This document shows, one piece after another, positions 32,228-44,020 of a DNA stretch of 57,189 bases. A model generated the notes under the pieces. The model made no database searches, was not told where the DNA came from, and saw only the letters and a list, made by a program, of their open reading frames with translations. Origin of the DNA: Branchiostoma floridae (Eukaryota > Chordata > Leptocardii > Amphioxiformes > Branchiostomatidae); the NCBI RefSeq assembly GCF_000003815.2, contig NW_023365714.1, positions 125,104 to 182,292 on the forward strand, given 5' to 3'. Positions within the stretch are counted from its first letter, which is position 1; each line of letters opens with the position of its first letter. Both the position numbers and the translations under genes were made by a program.

Positions 32228-35200
32228 TTAGGATGGGCTTTTCTTATTACGTTCACATCTGTGCTTCATTTGCGATGCCTGTTCCAAATACATTTGTGCT
32301 TTTCTGATATCACCAAGATGCCTCCAGGCGACGGCCAAATTGTGAAGTGAGTCTGCAATGTCAGGATGCGCAGTGTCCTCGCCATGGATACGCCGACTCA
32401 TCTTTAGTGACTGCTCGCAATAGCTGACTGCCTTTCTGTGATCACCAAGATAGATCCAGAAAATACCCAAATTGTAAAGTGATCTGGCAATCTCAGAATT
32501 TGCGGCGTCTTCACCATTGATAGCCAGTTGCATCTGTAGTGACTGTTCACAATAGCTGACGGCCTTTCTATGATCACCTAGTTTACCCCAGGCGCCACCC
32601 AAACCGTTTAGCGACAAGGCGATGTCAGAATGTGCAGTGCCCTCACCATGGATATTCCGCCATATCTGCAGAGATTGTTCATAATAGTTGATGGACTTTC
32701 TGTGATCAGCAAGGTCCGCCCAGGCAGTACCCAAGTTGTAGAGTAACGTTGCAATCTCCGAATGTTCATTGTTCTCACCATAGATAATTCGCCTCATCTG
32801 TAATGACTGTTCAAAATAGGTGATCGCCTTCCTGTGATCACCATAGTTATTCCAGGCGCAACCAAGGCCGTCAAGTAATTCGGCGATGTCAGGATGTGCA
32901 GTGTCCTCACCATAGATACTCCGCATCATCTGCAGTGCCTGTTCGAAACAGCTAATAGCCTTTCTGTGATCCCCAAGATGACGCCAGGCGACACACATGT
33001 TTCTCATTAATTTGTCAATGTCAGTGTGTGCTGTTTCCTCACCATGAACAAACCGCTTCATCTGAAGTGCCTGTTCATAATAGCTGAGGGCCTTTCTGTA
33101 ATCATCAAGGTCATGCCAGGCTTCACCCAAACTTAGAAGTGAATCAGCAATGTCAGGATGTGCAGTGTCCTCACCATAGACACTCCGCCTCATCTGTATT
33201 GCCTGTTCAAAATAGCTGATAGCCTTTCTGGGATCACCAGAGTTCCTCCAGGCGGCACCCAAATTATTAAGTGTAAGGGCAATGTGAGGATGTGCAGTGT
33301 TCTCATCATAGATATTCCGGTACATCTGCAGTGAATGTTCGCCATAGCTGATGGCCTGTTTGTGATCACCCGGGTCCAAGGCTGCGCCCAAGTTACCAAG
33401 TGCAAGAGCGATATTATGATGAACAGCATCATCACCATGGATACTCTTCAACATCTTTACCGACTGTCTAAGATAGCAACGAGCCTTTCTTCTATCAAGC
33501 TGTAACCAATCCAAACCCAAATTGCTTAGTGGAGGAACGATGTCAGGATGTGCGGTGTTCTCACCATGGATACTCTGCATCATCTGTAATGACTGTTCAT
33601 GATATCGGACGGCCTTCCTGTGATCACCTAAGCTATTCCAAACGATACCCAAGTTGCTAAGTGACTCAACGATCTCAGGGTGTTCGGTACCCTCACCGTA
33701 GATGCTCTGCCTCATCTGTAGTGATTTCTCATGGTAGCTGATGGCCTTCCTGAGATCACCAAGTTCTCCACAGGCGCAACCCAAGCCGTTATATGACGCG
33801 GAAATGTCAGAACGTGCGGTGTGCTTTCCGTGGATGCTGTGCTTCATCGTCAGCGATTGTTCAAAGTATTCCATGGCCTTTCTGTGATCACCAAGTCTCA
33901 TCCAAGCGTTACCCAAACCGTGAAGTGAGTCGGCAATATCAGTATGTGTGGTGTTCTTACCATAGATACTCTGATTCATTTCTAATGACTGTTCATAATA
34001 GGTGACGGCTTTACTGTTATCACCAAGATTGTGACAGGTATCCCCCAAATTGTACAGTAAGCGGCTAATGTCGGGATGGTCAGTGTTTTTCCCAATTCTA
34101 TTTCGCGTTTGTTCAAGCGCTTTTTCTAGGCATGTCTTCGATGTCTTATAATCACACAGTATATCGTATACCTGTCTTTGTAGTTCAGGGGAATTGTCAA
34201 ATAGAACTGATGGCATTTCCTGCGGCTTATCGATAGCAAACTTTCGCTTTAGTGGCAATGCTGTGTTGTAGTATCTCATCAGCTGTTTTACATTGGAGAA
34301 GTAAAATACTTTCCTCAATGTCTCATCAATGCCAGAGTCTGTCGCCATTGATGATAAGGCTGACATGTTCTCCACCTGCCCACGGTTGTTCATGTATGTT
34401 CGCAGCCTCAGTTCTGCTGAGATGCTGACCAGCACCATCAGGTGATGCGCGTTCTCACTGCTGATGACTCCGTTCTTGTGCATCTTCTCTATTGTTTCCC
34501 AGATTGTGGTCGGCTGTATACCATAAAGAAGCGCCCAACAAGATATTGCAAGACTCGAAAATCTATATATATCGTCTTTGACATTAATCAACCGGGAGGT
34601 AATTGTCGGGATTGCCAAAATGTCTACATTTTCAGCTATTGCGATAAGTGCCTGTTGCAGCAACTGAATTACACCAACGCCGTGTTGCAGTAGGTCAGTC
34701 CACAACGCGGCATACGCATTGACCAAGTCGCGTTCTCCTGCGATCAAACACACATTCCCCAATATACCAGCCAGATGGTAGCCTTTCTTCAAATGGAATG
34801 TTAAGTCATCTTTCAGAAGTTTTGACATCTCTCGTGGTGTATGGATAAGTTCAGCTGCTTTGCCCCTGCCCAGTGGAGTCTTGCAGGCATGCGGCATGGC
34901 TCCATCGAACGCAAACCCGCGCGGTGTTACAGAGTCGTAGAACCAGTTGTCTAGAGGGTCTTTTGACTGAAAATTATTCAGCGACTTGATCCCCATGGTC
35001 GGGAGAATGGTTTCTCCCAGGTTGATGACTTTGAGATGCAGGTAATGAGTGAGATTGCGGAAATACCTGACATTATCTTCTGTTTCCTCCTCTACCAAAA
35101 TGGCGAATTCCAGATCAGAGTACGGAGTTACCAGTCCTGTGGCTTGTGAACCAAGTCCTATCATGGCGTACTTACATGGAGGGGGGCCCATTACCTCCAT

Positions 35201-37346
35201 ACATTCATCTACAAGGCCGGCTATATACATTCTTCTGCTATCAGCGATATTTTGACACAACGTTTTTATTGCCTTTGCTCTCCTCCTCTCAACGCTTGTC
35301 AGCTTTGGATCGTCATAATCAAGGCTGTAAGGGTCTGCCAGCTGTTCAATTATTTTTATCTCTCTTTTTACAAAATCACGATTTTCCTTTAAGGCCAGTT
35401 TGTGTTTCTCTACGTCACCAATGTCCTTACTACTCAGCACATACTTTGCAAAAGATTGTGTTATTTCCTGGATGAATTGTTTGATACCCTCTCTATCTTC
35501 CCTTGCTCTGACCAGTGCTGCATTACAGAGTGCTGCAGCCTTGGTGAAATCTCCGCCGTCTCTTGACTGGATTCCTCTCTTCAGGTAGACATCGCTCAAC
35601 TTGCACAAGGGCTCTGCCTCTTTCCAGTGTTGATCTGAGTCTGAATCTGTTGCAAGCAAGAGTTAGAGATCATATATTGCAATATTTTTATCAATTGCAG
35701 GGGTGGCAAACAAAAGATTTCATTTTAGTTAACAATAGTCACATATAGCTAATTGTGGTGGCTATATATGAGGTTTTGTCAGTAGATTTGTTTTAACTGG
35801 TCTGCTCTAAGACTTACCTTTGACATGAACAGACTTGAGCGCAGCTGCAAAGTTTTTCTCTGCTGTACCCAGGTCTCCTGTCTGCAGAGCCATGCAGCCC
35901 TCCTGCAGCTGGTCTTGGTAGGTGCTATAGAGAATGACACATATGTCAATGGATGAATGTAAAATTATGTCTTATTCGTCCTGATTTTCAATATTTTACG
36001 CTAAACTTTGGTTGTACAGAACTTTGAGTATTTCTGTCACCTAAAAGAAGATATAATGTACAACAACTTGCAAATATAATTATAGTCTATGAGACATTCT
36101 TTTGGAAAGAGGGTGTATCAATGCATCACAGCCCATGCAGTTCTCCTATTGATGACAAATGTTTGTCTGATACAGACTACTGAACACTTACTTCACATTT
36201 GAAAGAAGTAATCTACAAACCTGTCAGGCTCCTCCTGTGTTTCCTGGGTTCTTTGCCGTGAAATCTTTACAGCATTCAAGGTCTCGGGTTGTGTTGTCTT
36301 TTTCCTCTTCTGTAAGTTTTCAAGTGAAAGTACAAAGTTTTGTCCATTACAGAGTTCAGCTTGTCCATTACAGAGTGCAGTTCTCAAAGTTTTGTCCATT
36401 ACAGAAACATTCAGTACTTATCAACATTTACCGAAAACGACAGCTGACTTTAACACAACAAATATGACACATGTACATGATTCTTGTTGACAGAAAAGCA
36501 GGAACAAAATTCACCAAATACAAAATGTCGCAATTTTTCGAAGATTGGTTTAGATCCATTGGCATTGCTGTTGCTTTTTAAATTTAGAGCAGCAACAAAA
36601 TGTGATAAAGAATTAGAGGATTGTCATCCCACCTTTTCTGCGTCTTTTCTGACTTTCTCTGCGTACTTGATGCGGTGCTTCAGTGTTTCTCTGCCATCTG
36701 AACCTTCACAGCGGTCCAGCGCCGCTCGGTACAGGCCAGCTGCTTTGTTGAACAGTGCTTCGTCTTTGCCAACCCTTCCCTTCTCCAGGTACAGGTCTCC
36801 AAGGCTCTTCAAAGACTCTGTTTTGAGCCGATTGTCTCTGTAGACGATCGCGTTTAAAAAGGCATTTGTAAAACCTTCAATTAGGGACATCACATCGGCT
36901 CCTTTCTTCTTGGCCTTTCCTTCCACGTCTTGAAGTGTCTCAGCCACAGACGATGTGAGGTTAGCTTTAAAAACCCCTGTCCCCGATTTTGCACGATCTT
37001 GATCATATACAAGCTTCGTGCATTTCTCGGCGTATTTGATACGATGTTGTAGAACTTCTCTCTCTTCCTCACATCCAAGGTGTTGTAGGACTTCCTCGTA
37101 CAGCACACAGGCCTTGTGGAAGTTCATCGCCTTTTGTTTCTTCATCTTTGCCTTATGCAGGTACAGATCTGCAAGACGTTTTAACGCTTCACACTTCAGG
37201 ACCTTATTCTCCGTACTGATGGCGTGGATCAGCTTGTGTGCGTACCCTTTCTGTACAACATCCAGATCAGAACCATTTTTAAATTTTTTGTCCAGTTCGC
37301 CCAATTCTTTGGCCACTATGATTATCTTGGTCTTTACCTTCTCCAT
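32228..37346 (-). CDS. nucleotidyltransferase-fold/TPR protein, gene B (intact)
   Basis: Four exons: 36633-37346 (ATG at 37346), 36221-36309, 35818-35924 and 32228-35646. All have GT-AG introns and the same phases as gene A, giving a 1442-aa product. Residues 1-238 hold two helical repeats; a Lys/Thr/Gln-rich linker (exon 2) and TPR-like helices (exons 3 and 4) follow. The DUF294/GlnD-like nucleotidyltransferase core has G469-S470 and S480-D481-L-E483, then a helical region with [20 protein letters not shown]. Fourteen 44-residue TPR units (consensus [15 protein letters not shown], then [16 protein letters not shown]) fill about residues 815-1430, ending CERNKKSPS. No signal peptide or TM. 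The TPR superhelix probably binds a peptide or protein ligand; the transferase substrate is unknown. Proteins of this layout are not familiar to me as a characterised family. Confidence 0.92.
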
Positions 37347-39019
37347 TACTATTTGTTTTTATCTTACAAATAATAGAAATCTCTTGTTGCCTCGGTGTAC
37401 GAAGGTCTTGTTTCCAGTGTAGTTTTATGTTTGTTTTCTTGTGCGTTCGTACTTATTTTGATACATTAGAGTGATAGGAAACGGATGAGGGACTCTGTTT
37501 TGATCTGTGTATCCCAAAAGATGTACAAGAACCTTTTCTCAGTACCTCTCAAGTTTAGTGCGAGTTGACGACACCGATCCTACACTTGCCAGGTAGTTTG
37601 TTCACCTTGAAAAGAAACAATCAAACTTGATACATGCTGTAGAGGTAGTATGTTCAGTATTCATTAAGGCTTACAGCAATACGACACGGGGTTATTCTAG
37701 ACTACAGTGAAAAGAATGGGCTATTCCAAACTAGTTTATCAACAGACTAGTGCCACTCGCTATATAAACAGAGGGAGAAACATTACACCGTTATTGTTTT
37801 GGTACCTCAAGTGCAGAAATGCCACATATGGGTGTCTTCATCCCTCTCAACGCACAGTTTGTAATCTTCGCCCATTCAATACTGATTTCATACACAAAGT
37901 GTGTGTGTGTAACTGTAACCCTTGTTGTGCCCAGTGGCACATGGGTCAGCAAGTTTCTTTGCTGCTTCTGTGTGCTGAAGGCCAGCGCCAAAGACTATAC
38001 ACAGCGGACCAGTGACAAACGCAAACACAGAAGAGTATAAATCTCCATTACAAGTATACAAGAACATATCGGTTCCCTCCGTTGAATGCAGGGACTGTAA
38101 CACGATACGTTCTCTTTGCAATGTTTAAAATACCGGAGAAGCACCAGACAAAGGAGCATGCGTGCCTGTACTGTAACCCTGTACAAGTCAAGCGTAAAGA
38201 CACACAGTCACAATCAACACTTTTCAGGACGGTGGCTTACGTTTGTCCACAAATGGACGAAAAGCCTTAAGAAAAGTCGTGACTTATGCGTACATACGCT
38301 GTTGTAGGGAAGCCAAAAACAGTTTCCCCATAAAACATAGTCTCCAGCTCTTCTCTTGTCCTTTAACCAAGCAACGTTAATCGAGACTGATGGCCATTGA
38401 TGCCATTCACCAGTTTAGGATAAGATGCCCACAACTTACGAACCCCCTAGTACCTAGTGCCTCCAGAGGGACTACCGGAAATTTCCTTCCAAATTTAGCA
38501 TTCAGCACACAGTAGCACCTTGTCTTGTAATACTACTGTTCAGTCTGTAACATAGCGACAAGGTTTGTTTGCACGATGGTAACGGTGTTACGTTTCAGTT
38601 ACACATATATATAGTCAGGCCAACATTATAAAGACCCCCCCCCCCTCACACACACACACACACAAACACACACAACACAACGCATATACATGTACTGTTT
38701 CCACAGGGACACCTGTACTGTCTTGGGGAAGTTTCCCTCCAAATGCAGCCTTTAGCCCATAGTAGCACCCTGTTGTGTAATATATCGTCTAGCCTTTTAC
38801 AAATCGATAAGGTTTGCCAAAAGGCAGTCACTCAAGCAACTGGATATGATTTGGGAAATGGTCAGATGGTTCATGTAAGTCAGACGCTTTATTGTCACTG
38901 ACGAAATGTTGTAGACCTTTTCAAAAATCCGATCCAGTTGCCTGGGCGACTTTTTACCTGGCTGTTTACCTTAATAGACGTGTTGACAGGGTCTGCTCGC
39001 ACGATGGTGCTAGGTTTTA
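37347..39019. other. intergenic; diverged duplication, no gene recognised
   Basis: Two diverged copies of a ~110-bp segment lie at about 38480-38580 and 38730-38825 (TTCCNTCCAAAT, then AGTAGCACC, then TTGTNTTGTAATA). A C10-(CA)n tract is at 38634-38670. 38820-38875 belongs to the dispersed repeat also at 17700-17745. No supported ORF. Confidence 0.5.
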
Positions 39020-39355
39020 GGTACCACCTGTTCAGTCTTGTCAGATCTGCGTTGTTCTCGGTGTCGTCAGAATGAAGAACAGCTTCCTTCTTTGTCGAAA
39101 ATACTGTCAAAAACGTCTGATCTTTCTTCTTCAGACGGACATGAAGCTAACTCACAGGCCGGAGGTGAAACTAGTCGTCACACCTGGCGACCGGCAGCAG
39201 GGAAACAGGAAGTCCCCAGGTGTGGTCACACCTTTTGTTCCGAGTAGAGGCGTCTGGGAAGGGGGTTCGCCCGGACTGTTACATTTTGAAAGAAGGGGTG
39301 AGTACGTTTTTAGGGTTTTTGAAATACGCTACTTTACTTTATTGGTGCACAAGGA
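39020..39355 (-). promoter_or_regulatory. candidate 5' exon/promoter region of TPR gene B
   Basis: Lies 1.7-2.0 kb upstream of the gene B start. Minus-strand GACAAGACTGAACAG|GTGGTA (end at 39028) aligns with the donor-like motif upstream of gene A and with one upstream of the LRR gene at 49-50 kb. The distal block 39260-39350 matches 30662-30755 closely. The conserved order supports shared ancestry of the upstream regions; transcription is not shown. Confidence 0.4.
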
Positions 39356-39520
39356 ATGCTGTTGAATCATTTTGAGTACGTTTTCTACATGGGAAGAACA
39401 TTAGTTCTCTACTATTTGAGTCTGAACTAGCAATTCTTATGGAAATGAAGTTATACTCGGTTATAGACAGATATAATCAGTTATACACGGTTATACTCTT
39501 GAACAATTGTACTAACTTGT

Positions 39521-39720
39521 AGGCAGTTTTGGGTAGTTATAGGCAGTTATACTCAGTTACAGGCAGTTATACTCAGTTACAGGCAGTTATACTCAGTTAC
39601 AGGCAGTTATACTCAATTACAGGCAGTTATACTCAGTTATAGGCAGTTATACTCAGTTATAGGCAGTTATACTCAATTACAGGCAGTTATACTCAGTTAT
39701 AGGCAGTTATACGCAATAAT
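39521..39720. repeat. 20-bp minisatellite
   Basis: About ten copies of AGGCAGTTATACTCAGTTAC/T in tandem, with degenerate flanking units from 39450 and up to about 39790. Confidence 0.95.
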
Positions 39721-39799
39721 TTGTACTAAGTTATGGAAAGTTCTGGGCATTTATACTCAGTTAGGAGCTGCTACAGGTAGTTAAACGCAACCGCATTAT

Positions 39800-40500
39800 T
39801 ACGTAGTTATATAATCAGTTATGTGAGTACGTATTGACGCGTTGACACTGTAATATTTTGCTGTAAAGCAGTCCCGCAAAAAATCTAAATCTTCGTTCCA
39901 CAGATCTAGATTAATCACAAAAATGGATTTATTCACAAGGGAGGCTTTATTCAAACGTCTCAAGCAAACATAACAAGTAAACAGTGATTATAAACAGTAT
40001 ACAAATGTGTAGGAGGGCAAAGGTGTAGATAACTCTGTTTTGCCCTCTCTTTCACACGATCAATTCTAATGAAAATAAACAAGTACAAGCTTAAGAGCGC
40101 AGAGAGATACAAAACAAATGCAATTTGAAACAAACAATTAAAACCTGTAGCTACCACACAGCATTTGTACAGTACATGAAACAATACAAACTCATCAGTA
40201 CTTCTGATAACATAACTGACTCTAACGTTATATCAAACAGGACAATTTTCTAATTAAATACAATTTTCCGTCAATGCAAAAAGTATATTTTTTGGTGAAA
40301 AAAAAACCCTTAACCACGCAGTGCAGTAACAGAAAACAAACCAAACATATGATTACATCCTGTGGCCCAAGTATATTTGTCAATGTCTCATATTAAACAT
40401 CACAGTTATCATAACTCATAGACCAACACTTCAAATAAGTTGGGACTAACCCCAAATTTTCAGTCGGGCTCCGTCAGCCTTGTTCATGGAATGGGCCATA
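39800..40500. other. probable 3' flank of LRR gene 1, no gene
   Basis: AT-rich. On the minus strand possible AATAAA signals occur at about 39925-39955, so the 3' UTR of the LRR gene starting at 43430 could extend this far. Confidence 0.4.
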
Positions 40501-40535
40501 AGCTGTGCAGTTTGGTGTCTTGACTTCGTTTTTAT

Positions 40536-40735
40536 GAGCGCGATCCCTCGATCTCGGAAGTTAAGCAACGCGCGGTCCGGATAGTGCTTGGATGGGGGAC
40601 CAACCGAGGACGTCCGGATTGCTGTAGCCTCACGAAGTTTTCCACGAAATCGTCTTCCGGGAGGGACGTAAAACGGGGGTCCCGTGCTCGAGGAGGTGCT
40701 CGACCCGTGCTCGACCACGTTAAACAGCCTCATTA
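40536..40735 (+). mobile_element. 5S rRNA-derived SINE
   Basis: 40536-40635 is clearly related to 5S rRNA: GATCTCGGAAGTTAAGCAAC corresponds to the A-box region, GTGCTTGGATGGGGGACCA to the C-box, and GGATTGCTGTAGCCT to the 3' end. The first third of 5S is missing or too diverged and many positions differ, so it is not a functional 5S gene. A non-5S body follows (CGTCTTCCGGGAGGGACGT, then GTGCTCGA repeats) up to about 40735, as expected for a SINE3-class element using the 5S internal pol III promoter. Confidence 0.75.
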
Positions 40736-40898
40736 CTCATACTTTGGGTACCTACTGGCTGGCAAAATACACCAGATGATTATTATTATGGTCACGCGTG
40801 TAGATGACTGGAATGTTTCTTCAGAGTTTCATGATAGTTTGGCTAGATTCCATCATTAACATTGGAAGCTGTGGATGTGTTCCACTGTGGTTATCTGC

Positions 40899-43430
40899 CT
40901 AAGGAGTTGCCCCATGTATTGGGGGAAGGGGAGGTCGCGCCATCCTGTGTCCCGGGTCGAAAATGTACGGCACTGGGTCGTGGGCTGGGTTGGATCCGCG
41001 CTCTACGTCATCAGACTCTGTTGCTCCTGTTCCCTTGACGTCATCTCGTACCTGACCACGGTCCTTGGTTTTGGCGTGTGTGTCCGGGGCCGGGATGGGG
41101 GCAGGACTGGTTTTGTTACTCCTCTTTTTAAACCAGATCACAAACAAAACAGCCAAGATGAGAAAGACCCCGACTAACACACCAAGGAGGCTGCTGAGGA
41201 AAGATGGCAGGTAGAACCAATCAGCTGAACCACCGGGTGAGGTACCACCAGCAGAACCATCGGGCGAGGTGCCATCAGCAGAACCAGATGAGGGGGAGGT
41301 ACCATCAGTAGAACCTGGTGAGGGGGAGGTACCATCAGCAGAACCTGGTGAGAGGGAGGTACCACTGACTAGACCTGGTGAGAGGGAGATACCACTGACA
41401 GGACCTGGTGAGGGGATACCATCAGCATAACCTGGCGAGGGGGAGGTACCATCAGTAGAACCTGGTGAGAGGGAGGTACCACTGACAGGACCTGGTGAGG
41501 GGGAGGTACCATCAACAGAGCCTGGCAAAGGGGAGGTACCATCAGCAGAACCTGGTGAGGGGGAGGTACCACTGTTAGGACTTTGTGATGGGGAGGAACC
41601 ACTGACAGGACGTGGTGAGGGGGAGGTACCTTCAGTAGAACCTGGTGAGGGGGAGGTACCATCAGCAGAACCTGGCGGGAGGGAGGTACCATCAGCAGAA
41701 CCTGACGAGAGGAAGGCACCATCAGTAGAACCCGTTGAGGGCGAGGGGGAGGTACCATCAGCAGAACCTAGCGAGGGGGAGGTACCATCAGTAGAACTTG
41801 GCGAGGGGGAGGTACCATCAGTAGAACCTGGCGAGGGGGAGGTACCATCAGTAGAAGCTGGTGAGGGGGAAGTACCATCAGTAGAACCTGGTGAGGGCGA
41901 GGTACCACTGACAGAACCTGGTGAGGGGGAGGTACCACTGACAAAACTAGGTGAGAGTGAGGTACCACTGACAGGACCTGGTGAGGGGGAGGTACCACCA
42001 ACAGAACCTGGTGAGGGGGAGGTACCACTGACAGGGCCTGCTGAGGGAGAGGTACCACGGACAGGGCCTGCTGAGGGGGAGGTACCATCAGCAGAATCTA
42101 GTGAGGGGGAGGTACCATCAACAGAACCTGTTGAGGGTGATGTACCACCAACAGAACCTGGTGAGGAGGAGGTATCACTGACAGGGCCTGCTGAGGGGGA
42201 GGTACCACTGACAGGACCTGGTGAGGAGGAGGTGCCATCAACATAACCTGGTGAGGGGGAGGTACCACTGTCAGGGTCTGGTGAGGGGGAGATACCACTG
42301 TCAGGACCTGGTGAGGGGGAGGTACCACTGACAGGACCTGGCGAGGGAGAGGTACCATCAGTAGAACCCGGAGAGACCGAGGTACCTGTCTCTTCACAGT
42401 TCAGGTCGTCAGGATGTACAGAATCTAACAATCTTCCTGCAAGGTTAGCAGGTCCGGCACAGATGATCTGTTCTTCAAATTCTGAAACACCTGTCATCCT
42501 CTGCTTAAAGGGCAGCATCCTGCAGTCACACTGCCAGGGGTTGTTTGTGATGTCAACATTTGAGATATTTGCCAGTATGTCATACGCCATGGGTGGGAGT
42601 GTCTCCATGCTGTTGTCGTCCATGCTAAGATCTGACAGCGCTGAAGTATTTAGATTATACAAGGCCTCTATGGGGAAAGCGTTGATGTTGTTCCGAGATA
42701 GATCCAATGTGCTGAGTACTGGCAAATTTACAAATGCCTCAGCCTCTATAGTGCTGATGGTGTTGGAATGTAGGGTTAATCTGTCTAGTTGGTGCAGATT
42801 CACAAACGTGCCAGCTGCGATTGTTGTTATGTAGTTGGAATGGAGGGTAAGACTACGGAGCTGTGGGGTGACGTGGAAAGTTTCTGGTTCGATGCTGCTG
42901 ATGTCATTATAGGACAGATAAAGGGTCTGCAGATTATCAAGTCCCACAAACATGTCAGCTGTGAGGTTGGTTAACTGGTTAAATACCAGATGCAGATTTC
43001 GCAGTCTGGGCAGGTTTACAAAGGTTTCCGCCTCGATAGTGTGGATGCTGTTGTGATACAGGTAAAGGTTCTGAAGGTCACTTAATCCCACAAACATGTC
43101 CGCTCGGAGGCTGGTTAACTGGTTACTGTAAAGTTCCAGAAAATATAATCTGCCCAAGTCGTAGAACGCCCCGCTGTTGATTACGGAGATCTGGTTGGAA
43201 TCAAGATGCAATTTTGTCAGGCTGCTGTACCTGGAGAAGTCGGACTGGTTTAAGGTTGTGATGACGTTGCTAAACAGGTACAGGTGAGTGATGTTTGTAG
43301 GCAGGTCCTGAGGAACACTGCTGAGGCCTCTGCTGGTACAGTCACAGCGTGATGAACAGCTGCTGCTGCAGGCTGAAGTTTGCCCCGTTTCCCCAAAGAT
43401 GATCAGCAGAGGAAGCAGCAGCATCTTCAT
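40899..43430 (-). CDS. LRR receptor 1 with mucin-like decapeptide stalk
   Basis: Start chosen at ATG 43430 (MKMLLLPLLIIFGETGQ), a good signal peptide just after a 3' splice site (CTCTTTTGCAG, exon edge 43447) and aligned with the starts of the two paralogues. That gives 843 aa. Order: signal, LRRNT (CSSSCSSRCDCTSRGLSSVP), ten 24-residue LRRs, LRRCT (NPWQCDCRMLPFKQRMTG), and 39 GTSPSPGSTD-like decapeptides. One TM helix follows (LLGVLVGVFLILAVLFVIWF), then KKR and a tail of about 75 residues ending RPPLPPIHGATP. The stalk is expected to be O-glycosylated and extended, as in platelet GPIb-alpha. A surface recognition or adhesion receptor is likely; ligand unknown. The coding region is one exon with a presumed upstream non-coding exon. 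Confidence 0.93.
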   Translation of the reverse strand: MKMLLLPLLIIFGETGQTSACSSSCSSRCDCTSRGLSSVPQDLPTNITHLYLFSNVITTLNQSDFSRYSSLTKLHLDSNQISVINSGAFYDLGRLYFLELYSNQLTSLRADMFVGLSDLQNLYLYHNSIHTIEAETFVNLPRLRNLHLVFNQLTNLTADMFVGLDNLQTLYLSYNDISSIEPETFHVTPQLRSLTLHSNYITTIAAGTFVNLHQLDRLTLHSNTISTIEAEAFVNLPVLSTLDLSRNNINAFPIEALYNLNTSALSDLSMDDNSMETLPPMAYDILANISNVDITNNPWQCDCRMLPFKQRMTGVSEFEEQIICAGPANLAGRLLDSVHPDDLNCEETGTSVSPGSTDGTSPSPGPVSGTSPSPGPDSGISPSPDPDSGTSPSPGYVDGTSSSPGPVSGTSPSAGPVSDTSSSPGSVGGTSPSTGSVDGTSPSLDSADGTSPSAGPVRGTSPSAGPVSGTSPSPGSVGGTSPSPGPVSGTSLSPSFVSGTSPSPGSVSGTSPSPGSTDGTSPSPASTDGTSPSPGSTDGTSPSPSSTDGTSPSLGSADGTSPSPSTGSTDGAFLSSGSADGTSLPPGSADGTSPSPGSTEGTSPSPRPVSGSSPSQSPNSGTSPSPGSADGTSPLPGSVDGTSPSPGPVSGTSLSPGSTDGTSPSPGYADGIPSPGPVSGISLSPGLVSGTSLSPGSADGTSPSPGSTDGTSPSSGSADGTSPDGSAGGTSPGGSADWFYLPSFLSSLLGVLVGVFLILAVLFVIWFKKRSNKTSPAPIPAPDTHAKTKDRGQVRDDVKGTGATESDDVERGSNPAHDPVPYIFDPGHRMARPPLPPIHGATP
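41216..42386. repeat. 30-bp coding minisatellite of LRR receptor 1
   Basis: About 39 units, mostly exactly 30 bp. Nearly all carry GAGGTACC (a KpnI site) and CTGGTGAGGGGG. Four units have altered length by multiples of 3 bp (27 or 36 bp), preserving the frame. Other long open frames in this stretch (Met-Val-Pro-Pro-Pro repeats) are the same repeat read out of frame. Confidence 0.96.
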
Positions 43431-43447
43431 CTTGTTGGGCGTTTTGT

Positions 43448-44020
43448 CTGCAAAAGAGACAGAGAAATTTGACATAAATAGATATCTAATTTTGTATTTG
43501 ACACGAATTTCGCAGCAACCCAGCTCTACTCCATGAAGCCATAATTATACCATCTTTCATGTGTGGCACTTGGAGTTTACAGCTTACTTTCATAACTGCA
43601 GGTTTCATTAGTTAATGGAAATGCCGAATGATATTGTGCAAAGGAGCATCTCTCACAGTTATCATGTACATTGTTTCCAAATACAATATCGTCTCTCGTT
43701 ACTTCTGTGTTTTTCTATTTACGCAGTTAATAGTGTATCCACACAACTACTTGGTTATTATACTGATAGTACCTGTAGCCTGCAAATTGCTGCAAAATGC
43801 CTTTCATCCAGTAACACAATGATTCTCACCTGGCATCAGGAAGTGTGACGATGATGTGGTGGCTGTTTTTTATGCTGTGTTTCTGCTAAGATTTCACATT
43901 GACTCATTGATCTGTCAATATGGAAAAGGCAGCTAGTCTCGCATATCAAACATAGCTCCTAAGATATGTAGTCTTTGTGAGATTATACCACAGATGAGGC
44001 TAAGACGGTTACCTGACACC
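43448..44020. other. intron/upstream region of LRR receptor 1
   Basis: No coding signal. Presumably intron between a non-coding first exon and the coding exon. Confidence 0.45.

Noticed and set aside
37700-38310. Cluster of 60-100-codon frames upstream of gene B
   Set aside because: They overlap on both strands, have no domain, splice logic or codon pattern supporting a gene.
40536-40635. Functional 5S rRNA gene
   Set aside because: The 5' third is missing, many conserved positions differ, and a non-5S tail follows.
41174-42397. Several overlapping open frames encoding Met-Val-Pro-Pro-Pro repeats
   Set aside because: They are the 30-bp minisatellite of LRR receptor 1 read in another frame; the real frame is part of an 843-aa receptor with signal and TM.
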